DNA of 64,000 nt from Toxorhynchites rutilus septentrionalis (taxonomy: Eukaryota > Arthropoda > Insecta > Diptera > Culicidae): positions 309,022,834 to 309,086,833 of the forward strand of contig NC_073745.1 of the NCBI RefSeq assembly GCF_029784135.1, given 5' to 3'. Positions 34,440 through 45,180 of the stretch are shown piece by piece. The position numbers were made by a program, and so were the translations under genes. The notes under the pieces were generated by a model, which ran no database searches, was not told where the DNA came from, and saw nothing but the letters and a program-made list of their open reading frames with translations. Each line of letters opens with the position of its first letter. The first letter of the stretch is position 1.

Positions 34440-34690
34440 ATTCAAATTTTCTGAAGTCGTAGTATTGTTTGAAGAAAGATTAGCTGATTATTGATTATTT
34501 ATTTTTGTATTTTTAGTTGTTCAAAAGTTATGAATTTTAAAAAAAAAGTCATTTTTTAAGAAAAAGTCACCCTTACGAAAAAAATAAAAAAATCGGTCTA
34601 ATGTTTTGTGATAAAGAACAAAATTACCACTTTTCACGAAAATCTGAGAACCACTATATCCGTTTGGCATGGAATAGCTGTATATATATA
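34440..34690 (+). repeat. Interspersed repeat R4
   Basis: Blocks GTTCAAAAGTTATGAATTTT, GATAAAGAACAAAATTACCA, AAAATCTGAGAACCA and GGCATGGAATAGCTG recur at 53460-53690 (same strand) and inverted at 62525-62760. Non-coding; it directly precedes the tandem array. Confidence 0.6.
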
Positions 34691-35310
34691 TACAAATGGA
34701 TTTCTGTCTGTCTTTCTGATTCTTATGGGCTCGGAAACTACTGAACCGATCGACGTGAAAATTTGTATGTAGGGGTTTTTGGGGCAGGTTTTCATGATAG
34801 TTCGAGACCCCTTCCCCCTTTCTGAGGGAGGGGTGCCATACAAATGAAACCCTAATTTCTGCATAACTCGAGAACTGATCAAGCAAATGGAACCAAATTC
34901 GGCATGTGGAGGTTTTAAGGGGCACAAAATGTCTATATTGAGGTTTCAAAAACAAATGAAACACAAATTGCTGCATAAGTTAAGAACTAATCAAGCAAAT
35001 GGAACCGAATTTGACATGTGGAGGTTTTAGGGGAAGCGAAGCGTTTCTATGGTAGTTCGATATTCTTCCCCTTTCTCTATGGGGGCTGCCATATAAATGA
35101 AACGAAAATTTTGTATAACTCAAGAATTAATTATGCTAATGGAACCAAATTTCGACACTCCTCCGTCCTCTCTAAGGAAGGCTGCCATACAAATGAAACA
35201 CAAATTGCTGCATAACGCGAGAACTAATCAAACAAATGGAACCAACTTAGACAAGTGAAGGTTTTAGAGGGAAATAAATTTGTCTATGGTGGCTCGACAT
35301 TCCTCCTTCG
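34690..35310 (+). repeat. Diverged tandem array, about 4 units
   Basis: Each unit carries GCATAACTCGAGAACTAATCAA-type sequence, CAAATGGAACC, CATGTGGAGGTTTTAGGGG, a variable TTCTATGGTGGTTCGA and a CCCCTTTCT..GGGGCTGCCATACAAATGAAAC block. Units start near 34740, 34860, 34975 and 35095, with a last partial unit at about 35205. Their lengths and similarity vary, so this is an old minisatellite-like array of a type I know as common in mosquito genomes. Frames through it (for example 34521-34976, -) are artefacts. Confidence 0.7.
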
Positions 35311-35582
35311 CAAAACTCGAGAAAGGAATCGTCCGATTTGAGCGCCAATTCATTCTACCTTTGACAACGTATAAATCCCAATGAGTATATGTGATGCAAT
35401 AACACGGTGATGCAATAACGGTATGAAAACCGATGCGGTGCATTTTTACATTGGGCCATTTTTTCACATGTACAGATTTATTTGAATAGATTTTCTCATT
35501 TTTGTTTCTATGAACATGAAAAAAAAATCTAAAATCCAGAAATTTTGAATAATAAAGATTTTAAATTCAAAAGTCTAAAATA

Positions 35583-36776
35583 TTAGATGTACCGGTAAGT
35601 TTCATCGGTTTAACAACAGATGGCGTAACTTGATTATTATTCCAGTGAATCAAATTTCTAGACATTCGTTGAAAAGCTACTGTCATTGCGCGTCTTTTTC
35701 AGTATATGTCAAAAAGTTGAAGCTTAAACAACATAGTTTTTTGTCACTTCGAATATGGCGAATTTTGTACCAACGAGAGTGTTTTTTACGGGGAGTGTTA
35801 CTTCTTTACTTCAAAATGAAGAAAAAAGTTGTAGAAAGTCATCGTATTTTTGCACGGTTTAAAAGTGGTAATTTCGACTTGGAAGACGAAGAACTTTCCG
35901 CACCGCCAAAAAAGTTTGAAGATGAAGAATTGGAAGCTTTACTCGATCAAGATCCGTCACAAACGCAACAAGAACTTGCAGATATACTTGGAGTAGCTCA
36001 GCAAACCATATCCGATCGTTTAAAAGTAATGGGAATGACCAGGTCGATAGGACATTGGGTGCCGTATGAATTGAAACTACGCGAAACTATTTTTTCACGT
36101 GCGAACAACTCCTCCAACGACATAAAAGAAAGGATTTTTATTGCATCGAACCGTTACTGGCGATGAAAAGTGGGTCCGTTACGACAACCCTAAACGTCGG
36201 GCAACGTATAGATACCTCGACCATGCATCAACATCAACGGCCGCGCAGAATATTCACGGCCAGAAAGTTATGCTGTCTATTTCGCGGGACCAGCTGGGTG
36301 CGGTGTACTATGAGCTGCTAAAGCTGCTACCGATGACAATTGATGCGTTTGAGCCGTGCACTGAAGGAAAAACGGCCACAATACGAGCGAAGACACAATA
36401 AAGTTATTTTGCAGCACGACAATGCTCGGCCGCATGGCGCAAAACCGGTCAAAACATACTTGGAAACGCTGAAATGGGAGGTCCTATTCCATCCACCGTA
36501 TTCTCCAAACATTGCTACGTCCGATTACTACCTTTTTCGATCGATGCAACATGGCCTGGTTGACCAGCACTTCTCCAATTTTTATGAAGTTAAAAATTGG
36601 ATCGATTCGTGGTTAGTCGACAAACCGGCTGATTATTTCCGCAAAGGGATCTGTGAATTGTCAGAAAGATGGGAAGAAGTTGTAGAACACTTTGAATATT
36701 AAATTTGTAACCAATTTTGCAAGATAAAGCATTATTTTTTGAAAAAAAAAACGAAGAAACTTACCGATGCGATACA
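35583..36776 (+). pseudogene. mariner (DD34D) transposon, inactive
   Basis: Ends CCGGTAAGTTTC (left) and GAAACTTACCGATGC (right, to about 36776) form the TIRs. The transposase is spread over three frames: ECFLRGVLLLYFKMKKKVVE and FARFKSGNFDLEDEE (with about 20 residues lost in between), FEDEELEALLDQDPSQTQQE, LGVAQQTISDRLK (second helix-turn-helix), WVPYELK, then TGDEKWVRYDNPKRR (first Asp), LQHDNARPH (second Asp) and YSPNIATSDYYLF (third Asp, with N replacing the usual D in YSPDL). Frameshifts near 36,150 and 36,350 inactivate it. The motif style is that of the cecropia/mellifera-type mariners. Confidence 0.85.
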
Positions 36777-36945
36777 AAAAGATTTGGAAACCTTCCTGAC
36801 AAAGATCCCTATAATTTATACTGCCTCGTATTCCGAAAAAAAACTCCCAGAAAGTCGATTTGTGACGACATTTTTTTCGAGATAACAGTAGATCTCGACA
36901 TTTCATGCAATTCTAATACATTTGACTTAATTTTTTCCAACGGGA
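36776..36945. repeat. Interspersed repeat R1, partial
   Basis: AAAGTCGATTTGTGACGACA, TTTCGAGATAACAGTAGATC and TTTCATGCAATTCTAATACA-type blocks of R1, abutting the mariner right end. Confidence 0.5.
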
Positions 36946-36949
36946 TGTA

Positions 36950-39900
36950 CATAATTATAGAGCTTTAAAGCTTGTGGACTATCTTACGAATAATTTTTTA
37001 TTTTGCGTGTATGAAATATCGTAAAAAAATCGATTTCTTTCCATTTTTATAAAGATTTTGTGAACAAACACATTTTTTTCCGACTTATTTAATAGCCAAT
37101 CCAAAATACCTTATCAACCAGCTTTCATTTGATTCGTATAACGCTCCTGTAGGACTTTTTGGTATAGAAACATTTTTGTTTGAATGAAAAATATCCCAAA
37201 AAAAAAATATTCATATCGACGATGAATAGTTCATTAAATAATAATCGCACCGCAAATCGAAAGGCAGTTTTGAAAACTTCAATAAATGCTTGAAGGCCTT
37301 AAACTGGCTCTTCTCCGAAATGTACGACGTTTGTGATGTTTATGTTTGAAATATGAGAAAATGTAATGCAGGATATTGTTGTGAAACTAATTTAATCCAC
37401 TAATTTAGGAGTTACGTTTTTAGTTAAGTTACGTTTTGGGAGTAGAAAACTTAAAAATTGTATTCAAAAAATGCATATTTAATTTTTTTTTTCCATAAAC
37501 CAAATGAGAGCTTTTTAACCGCTCTACAATTTGTTCTTTGGCATCCTACTACTAGTTTTCTTAATTACGCTGCAATACCATTTTGACCAATTCTTAGTGA
37601 GCCTTAAACAAGAATCTATCTATGAAGATTTTTACTCCACTGTACTCTATAATAGCCCATTAACTTTCACCTTAACGTTGGACTGCTATGTTCTTTCCAC
37701 GAAATAAGTCATATTTGAAATATACACCAAAATAATTTTTTAATCTATATATATAGTGTTGGAGATCTTACGTTAGAATATAAGAAAAATTGTGAACCAT
37801 ATTTAAATTGTACAACTCAGAATCCCACTACATATTGTGAGCCAAACAATTTATAGCTAGTTTGAAATTAGTATGCTAGTTCGTATCAATTAATTTTTCA
37901 ACGCTCAAGTAAAAATAATGTTATAGAAATGTTGTATGCAATGTATACAGTAGCATACTACAAACTTGTTAAAAGATTTCTTATAAGTTCGATCCATTTT
38001 ATCAGACTATGTGGGTGTTTTTTCTCCCACAATCGATATTGTCTGCGGTTCTTTATATAGTTTTCAATCATATTTAACAAAAATGGAAAGCTTTGGAGGT
38101 TTCTCCGCAATCGTGTGGAGAGCCGTTTCTGATGGTGAGATCCGATAATAATGTCTGGTAAAGCACTGTGGACGAATGGAACCAATCCAGAGCCATGTAA
38201 TACATCCATCAAATTCGTTCCATCTCATTTCCTTTATGCACAAATCGTGCCGCAGCCGACATACAGGTGCGCTGGTTTACATCGAAACAAATTGGCCGCG
38301 CAAAATTGGCTTTCCGTTCGCCATGGTGTGGCTCATAAACCCTCAAAATAATTAATCATCCAATCAATGGACCTTGTTCGTGATTTCAGGCCCCCATCCG
38401 CTTTTCGGCTCGAGTGTATGGACTTTGGAGCACAACAATGCGTTTTCTTTATTTTGCCATCATCATGATTTTCGACTACGCCGCTGCCGCTATATACAAT
38501 ATCGCAAAATTTAAATTAATTACATCGAAACCCACACACACACACAAACTAATGCTTATTTTTGCCTCGAAGGTGAAGTGTATTTTCCACCGGGCAGAAA
38601 ATAATAAGCAGGTAACCACACACCGCTTACTGCACTTACCACGGGTGGAATGTTTTCGGTACATAAAGCATAAGCATAACTGCATAATGCTAGTCCGAAT
38701 CGAACCAATGTGAATGGACACTCGTTTGTTTTCATCGAGAAGAGGTTGGTAGAGGAAAGAAGAATACGCTATCGCTCCGCTACCCCCCCAGGGCTTGTTG
38801 TACTTGGTCATGGGCAAAACAATAATTATGTTGTTCAGCGGTAGCTATTCCTTGCACATCATCACCGTTAGACCAAAGGCGGAACACCAAACGATGCGCG
38901 CAGAGAGGGAAAAAACATGAATAAATTAACTCGGAACCGATCCAACGTAAACACAAAGTGGAAGCTTATGACGTAAGTATCGTCACTTCTGTCAATGGCT
39001 GTTATTGTAGGGACATTTGACCATGCAAGTGCAGCTTGCGTCGACCATTAACTCTGTGAACTCAGAAGGGTTAATGTGGGCAGCACCCGAGCATTGATTT
39101 CGCGAATACTTAGGTCTCAACAATGTGCCACTTTGTACCTCTGCTCTGCTTGCGGTGATGGTTCCGTTCGGATAGAGTTGTAGCATCGTTTTTCAATTGA
39201 AAGACAGAGCCTCCATCTGTGACCCGATCTCAGCACCACCTTTCTCGTCTGAATAGAGTAAATAATAGCGCAACGGGTCAAAACAATAGCTTGCGGCACC
39301 ACGACTTTGTCTAGCCATCGCGCTCGACGTCGCACGTTTCGCCTGGCAGACAACATGGGAGAACCCCAAGAGTCGGACAATGACACTCTACCAGCCAATA
39401 ACTGACCTGCGATGATGGTTCAGCAGAAGAGGTGGTAGGTATGCACAGCTGCTGCACCTTTGGAGCAACACTGCTGGTTGCCCGCGGCATGCATACAAAA
39501 TAGTTTATAAGCCAAACGATTACGGCAAGCGGGTCCGCCGCGTGTGCTCCTGCCAATAATGCTTATACCCGTAATAACGTACACGATTCGATACACAAAT
39601 TATTTCTTCGCACTGGTTTGGAGCGATCGGGGAGCGGCGCGGAGAAAATGCGGAGCGCAGCGGCGGCGGCGTCGACGTCTTAGGGATCTTATTGGCGCGG
39701 ATAATTTTATTGCGTTTGCATTGCTATCATTTGGAGGGGTTTATGAATGCGCGTCGTACGTGATCCGCACGGTACGCCTGGTCGGTGCCAGGTTCGATAT
39801 CGAAAGCCTGATACAGTATTGACAGCTTTCATTATGCCATGTAGGAAGTAGTGGCAAATAGTCAGGATTCGCAAATTCCCTTCCTTGTGGACATCTAATT

Positions 39901-40135
39901 TCGTGTCTAGTCTAAATATAAGACTACCAGTCAGAGTTGCGAACCACTGAAAGTGTCAAGTGATCACTTCGCTAGGTTTAAACACACCAAACCGTTAGTT
40001 GAAAAAAGGAGCGTTTGAAAGACCGACACAATTACCTTCATAAGGCCTGACTAAAAAGTAGTTCCAGTTCACAACACAAAACTATCAATGACTGGATTGT
40101 AGTTTTTCATTCATGTTTCCATTAAAAATTGGTAT
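36950..40135. other. Mostly unique; R3 at 37470-37600; GC-rich patch near 39,150-39,830
   Basis: R3 recurs at 37470-37600. The 39,150-39,830 stretch has balanced composition, with GCGGAGCGCAGCGGCGGCGG at about 39,645, and open frames on both strands (39311-39556 -, 39544-39822 +). I see no domain, start context or splice pattern that would make either a gene. It could be an enhancer or promoter-like island inside the intron. Confidence 0.35.
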
Positions 40136-40139
40136 AACT

Positions 40140-40520
40140 CATCTGAAATTTCCGAACGGGACTTTCTGCAAAATGTTGATTTGCACGACAGAATACTCTA
40201 TGCAAAAGTTCAGCACAATCGGACTACGTTTACAAGTGTCACAAGACGTTAGAGTTTAAGTTTTTTTTTAAAAACCTCAAAATCACCAGATGGGGATACA
40301 GAAAATCGGGGTGTTCACAAAACATTTCCAATGCCAAACGTCTTGACATTGCGTGGAAGGTCGAGATTTATTTTTATCTAGATTTTTTTTTGCCAAAATC
40401 AACTTTTGAGACGGAAAGCGACCCAAAAAAATAAATTTATGGCAATTTTTTTTTGAGAATCTGAACGTTTTATGCAATTTCAAGACATTTGGCATTAAAC
40501 AACTTTTTTTTTGAAAACCC
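40140..40520. repeat. Interspersed repeat R1 copy
   Basis: CTCTATGCAAAAGTTCAGC, TGTCACAAGACGTTAGAGTT, AATGCCAAACGTCTTGACAT and TTCAAGACATTTGGCATT. The last two are inverted forms of the family core, so the copy is palindrome-like in its centre, as at 32.6 kb. Confidence 0.55.
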
Positions 40521-41269
40521 CGATTTCATGTAGGGGAACCGCGGGTAATACGGACAGTGGAGGTAATATGGACAGGTGGTTGATTTGTATAGTTACACTT
40601 TGAATTTCAGATTTCTGTTAATAAGAACACCTTCTACATGTTATTCTATAATATTTAAGCCACCCTATGGCAATGAATACTAATCAAAAGTGGAACAGGG
40701 GAACAAAAACCGAAAATCATACATGATTCCGCGTGTGGATGTAATTTTAGCTGCTTCAATATTAAGCAATTTGAGTGGTTTAATATCAAAATTCAATTCG
40801 CTGATGGTTATATTTCGGACTGTGAGTTAACAGAGAAGCAATATTAGGTATGTACGGAAAAGTAAATTCATTTTTGAGTGGGAAATTTTATTTTTTGAAA
40901 TAATTGTACTGGTGGGGTAAAACGGACAGTTGCCAGTGGGAATGAGATGGACTGTGAAAAGTTTGTTTAATCTATTCCTAAGGAATGCTCTGCGTCTATA
41001 AATGGAAATATCAAATCGCCAAATGTAGACTGTTTAGAAGCTGACTGGAACCAGAGGCAAAGGGTCTGTCCGCTTATACTGCTGAAAAGCACGATATCAC
41101 TTCTAGGTGGATTAATTCGATTTTTTCAAAATGTAAAGGAACTTCGTGATGAGTTCAGACCTTGGTTGAATAAAATTATTCCTCTCGCGATCGATAAACC
41201 TCTACGCTTCATATATTACAAACCTGTCCATATTACCCCCACTACATGTACAGTGTATTGGCAATGGAT

Positions 41270-41705
41270 GTATGGGAAAAAAATCATCGTCGAATTTCAA
41301 AAACCGACCATGTACATTTGGTTTATTAGTTCAAAAAAAATATCTGTGCAAAGTTTCAGCTCGATCGGACATGATTTAGGGGTGCCTCAAAGCGCTCAAA
41401 ATTTTGATTTTTTGATCCCCGGAAAACTTCCAAGGGTAAAGGAAATTTGGAAAATCGAAATTTTTTGTGCGATGCCAAATGACTTAAAAATGCATGAAAT
41501 GTGAATGATCTGGTGTCATCTCGAAACAAAATTTTTGGCTGAAAATCGACCTTCTGGGACTTAGCCTGAGAGGCAATGAAGGTATGGAAAAAAAATAATC
41601 ATCGAATTTAAAGATCTTACCATGTACATTTTGTTAATTGGCCCAAAAAAATGATCTGTACAAAGTTTTCGATCGGACAGGATTTAGGGGTGCCTCAAAG
41701 CACTC
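41270..41705 (+). repeat. Direct repeat of an R1-related unit, about 310 bp apart
   Basis: Unit 1 (41270-41400) and unit 2 (41580-41705) share AATCATCGTCGAATTTCAAA / AATCATCGAATTTAAAGAT, CCATGTACATTT, GATCTGT(A/G)CAAAGTTT and GATTTAGGGGTGCCTCAAAG. An R1 core GATGCCAAATGACTTAAAAA lies between them at 41472. Confidence 0.6.
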
Positions 41706-42430
41706 AAAGCACTTTCATTTAAGATTACGATATCGGATAACGATGATATAACAATGGAAACAGAATTTTTGGAAAAAAAATCGCCTTTAATGACTACGAA
41801 TGTGAGTTTTAATCAAGTATTGTTGTTCTAATTTTAAAACTATAATAAGTAAAGTGAATTAAATGTGCAGATTTATTTCAAGAAATATAGTCATGATAAG
41901 AACAACAGTGAAGAGTGGAAAATTAGAAAATTCTAAAATTATATATTGGGCCCTATTATGTAATTCTAGTTGAACCGAATTTGGCTGTTATAGATACAGT
42001 CTGGTGAAAGCTGTCGGCATAATTTTTCGAGCTGTTTGGTTTGCTTGTTGCATTCCTGATATATTACTTTGAGAAACATTTGGGCAACATTTCAAAATAT
42101 GCAATTCGCAACACATGACGTTCGAGAAAGAACTCGATTTGATAAGATTCTTTTTATTTACAAAATACTAAAATTTCTCGGTGTGATGCTTATAGGGATC
42201 GCTGCAATTTACATAATAGGGGCCAATATTTCCAATAGATAGATCTTATACCTCTAGCTAATTGAGGAGTATAATAATCATCATGAGTGTATTTTTATGG
42301 AAAATAAATGCTTTGTGTGTTCATAGATGACAATTTCCTTTAAAAAATCAACGATATTGATTGATGAGACTTTACAGAAAATAAAGTATTGCTTATCATG
42401 CGTATTTCACAGATCGAGAATAATTTTTTT
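41706..42430. other. No gene seen
   Basis: AT-rich; nothing matched elsewhere. Confidence 0.4.
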
Positions 42431-42755
42431 TAGAGAAGGCTGAATTGAGTAATTATTGAAACTGAATGTTTTTTTTTTTATCTGTATTATAGTGACATTC
42501 AACTCATTTGGCTGGTTCGTCACTTTTTACTTCCATTTTTTGGAAGACTGTCGGGAGTGAACTGAATGAAGTTGAAGAAAAAATATTTTCTGGAGTTGTT
42601 TCATTTAATTATATCTTTTCTTACTTTAAATAAATACAAATAATGCCTTAAAATACACAATAGCTACACAATTACAGAGACACGCACAGTCTGTGTCACT
42701 GTGTGCGAATATACGAGTTATGATTTTGCGCGCGAGTACAGACTGGTTTAGACTT
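42430..42755. mobile_element. MITE family A, decayed copy carrying a nested insertion
   Basis: Matches the 10629-10898 copy through ATTGAAACTGAATG, GAATGAAGTTGAAGAA, CTTTAAATAAATACAAATAA, ACACGCACAGTCTGT and a GCGCGCGAGTACAG end. The left TTAA end is lost. A 91-bp sequence (42469-42559) interrupts the family match. Confidence 0.7.
42469..42559 (-). mobile_element. 91-bp LINE 3'-end insertion inside MITE A
   Basis: Flanked by AACTGAATG at 42460-42468 and 42560-42568; the intact MITE copy at 10.7 kb has this word once, so the duplication is real. On minus it ends in a GTGAC/GTCAC hairpin (plus 42492-42496 and 42519-42523), then ATAATACAGAT and poly-A. It is a severely 5'-truncated retroposed tail. 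Confidence 0.7.
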
Positions 42756-42779
42756 TGTTAAGACTTCGTTTTAATATTC

Positions 42780-42872
42780 TAATGATTTTTTGATACAGTC
42801 AACGTTGGTAGACTGCAGCCTAACATTTGAACAATTAGTGGCCCGTGATTCCCAAAGGTTTGGCCACCCCTG
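42780..42872. mobile_element. Solo hAT terminus
   Basis: Ends at 42872 with TTTGGCCACCCCTG; read inward it is CAGGGGTGGCCAAACC, a classic hAT end, followed by TTTGGGAATCACGGGCCACT. No second end is present nearby. Confidence 0.5.
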
Positions 42873-43395
42873 ATATGTATTATACAAATGATATACCAGT
42901 ATGGGGGAATAGCGCATTTTGTGTTATTTTTAGGTTCATTTAATGTAATAAATCGGGATGAGAACATGTGCTGAAAATTAATTGTGGGTGTATTTTGTTT
43001 TGATTTATCTTCTGGTCATGAATATTTTTTTTTCAAATATCCGGTGCCGGCCGGAAAGCAAATATTGATTTATGAATAAAATAAATTGGATAGGCACGAT
43101 ACCGGATAGTTACCGAATATCCGTTTCGTATCTAGATTAGACTATTGTTGAGTGCTTCCTGGTTGGATAATAACTGTCTGCTCCTCGTTGCTAGCTGACA
43201 GGAAAATCACAAAGGGGCTAGGGTTGTGATGCAGTTTTCGCTTCTCTTCAGTTACTGAACAAAGGATATTAACCCATTAACTTAAGATTTAATTTTCAAC
43301 AGAGAGATTTCGATAAAATCGTTTAAATAAAAAAAAAATTATATAAAAATCTCATTATTATCATCCTTACCAAAGCGCTAAGAAGCAAGCAACAA

Positions 43396-44587
43396 TGCAC
43401 AATGGTCCAGGAGATGCATTTAAGTGGAAATTAGCGTATAGAGCTCGACAGTTATTCTCTAGACAAAAACTGTCTTAGACAAAGTTGTTACTCATGATAG
43501 AGCGCTCGTTTTTATGTTGTCAAAAATAGGGTGACCAAAATTGTCGATGAAATAAAAAAATCTAACTTTCTTATCTTTATAGATACAGGTAAATATAGTT
43601 CGACAATGTTGTAGCTCCAATTAGTTTTTTTTCTATCTCTTGAAATAACCGATATAGCGCCTATTTTCTAAGTTACTTTAGGGTCACCATGAGAAAAACT
43701 GTTTTTTGCTCTATCTTTCATATTTCAAATTTTACATGCAAACTGTCTTCGAAAGACTTTTAGAGCTTACTAATACAAATATTTTTCGATGCAGAACTTT
43801 ACTCAAAGTTATTGATATTTCTTCCCAAAAACCACGCTCTTTTCATTTATTTGTCATTCTTTCTGGGGCTAACATAAAAAATGTTTGTTGACGGAATTTG
43901 AAAGAACACATTTCACTCTATATAATATGTGATTTTCAAAACTGTGTTATTTTTTGTGTTGGAGTAAATTAAAATTGAAATCATGAGATTTTGGATGTTC
44001 TGCATCGCAAAATCACACATCATGTAGAGTGAAATATGTTCTTTCAAATGCCGTCAATAAACTTTGTTTACGTTGCCCCAGAAAGAATGACAAACAAATG
44101 AAAAGAACATGTTTTTTGGAAAGAAATATCAATAACTTTGAATAAAGTTGAGATATTGACAAGTTCTGCATCGAAAAATATTTGTATTAATAAGCTCTGA
44201 AATTTTTTCGAAGACAGTTTGCATGTAAAATTTTAAATATAAGAGTTTGAGAAAAAAAACAGTTTTTTTCATGGTGACCCTAACGTAACTTTTAAAAAGG
44301 ACGCTGTATCGGTTATTTCAAGAGATAGAAATAAACTTTGTTCTACAAAGATGTCTCAAATAATTGGAGCTACAACATTGTCGAACCATGTTCACCTTTA
44401 TCAATAAAAATTAGAAAGTTAGATTTTTTATCTCATCGACAAATTTGGTCACCCTATTTTTGACAACATAAAAACGAGCGCTCTATCATGAGTAACAACT
44501 TTATCTAAGACAGTTTTTGTCTAGAGATTAACTGTCGAGTTCTAAATGCTAATTTCCACTTAAATGCATCTCCTGGACCATTGTGCA
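43396..44587. repeat. 1.19-kb long palindrome (fold-back element)
   Basis: The outer pair TGCACAATGGTCCAGGAGAT (43396) and its complement (ends 44587) starts two arms of about 540-580 bp around a loop of about 70 bp (43937-44008). Paired blocks along the arms include CATGATAGAGCGCTCGTTTT, GTTGTAGCTCCAATTA / TAATTGGAGCTACAAC, AGTTATTGATATTTCTT / AAGAAATATCAATAACT, and CACTCTATATAATATGTGAT / ATCACACATCATGTAGAGTG. Arm divergence is moderate, mostly substitutions and small indels. No ORF and no clear TSD. It ends 16 bp before MITE B. Confidence 0.85.
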
Positions 44588-44896
44588 ATGGGACACACTA
44601 TTTTTAACCCTTTGCGGTCGTTTGTCTGCTTTCAGCCACCACAGAAAGGAATCACACTAAATACTTAATTCATTCATTCGCTATCCAACTCTTGACGAGT
44701 AAAGTTCAGTGTCGTTATTGTCGGAACAACTTTTATATTAAGGTACACATATTTAATATTAATATTATTGTTCAACTCATATGTTCATTGCTTAATATTA
44801 TCATCATAATTTTTTGTTTGTTTGTTTTGTTATTTTTGTTTGAGATTATTGTTAAAATCAATAATAGATTAGAAATTAGACAAAAATTTTTGTAAA

Positions 44897-45180
44897 ATGG
44901 AGAATAGTGGAGGATCTCCAGAGATGGAGATCTCCGATAATGAATCCCATTCAAGATCTGGGAAAAAACCTAAACGAGTCCCTCAAAAAGAAGATAATTC
45001 TTCTGGGGACGAATCTGCTCATCCTTCCAAGCCCCCCTCTAAGAAAATAGCAAGCCTCCCTTCTGAACCCACTGTTACTTCCACTCCCCCTCTCCCATCA
45101 TCGATTTCGCTTCCCCCTTCTGATGTTTCCGATCCAACCCAATCCTCGTCCTCGTCCTCGTCCTCGTCTTCCCCCCTCTG
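44897..45180 (+). pseudogene. LINE ORF1 N-terminus, frame-shifted from the rest
   Basis: MENSGGSPEMEISDNESHS opens a Ser/Pro/Lys-rich gag N-terminus that runs into a serine microsatellite (TCG/TCC units, about 45145-45170) and a C6 run. After that the gag continues in another frame (VVSAPRVRVYPEDAPGTGPW). A one-base change in the C-run would account for the shift. Typical of ORF1 nucleic-acid-binding proteins. Confidence 0.7.

Noticed and set aside
34521..34976. 151-codon minus-strand frame
   Set aside because: Runs through repeat R4 and the tandem array; the same words recur in other frames of the other copies.
34690..35310. CRISPR-like spaced repeats
   Set aside because: Units are of unequal length, diverged throughout with no conserved repeat/variable spacer split, and the genome is eukaryotic.
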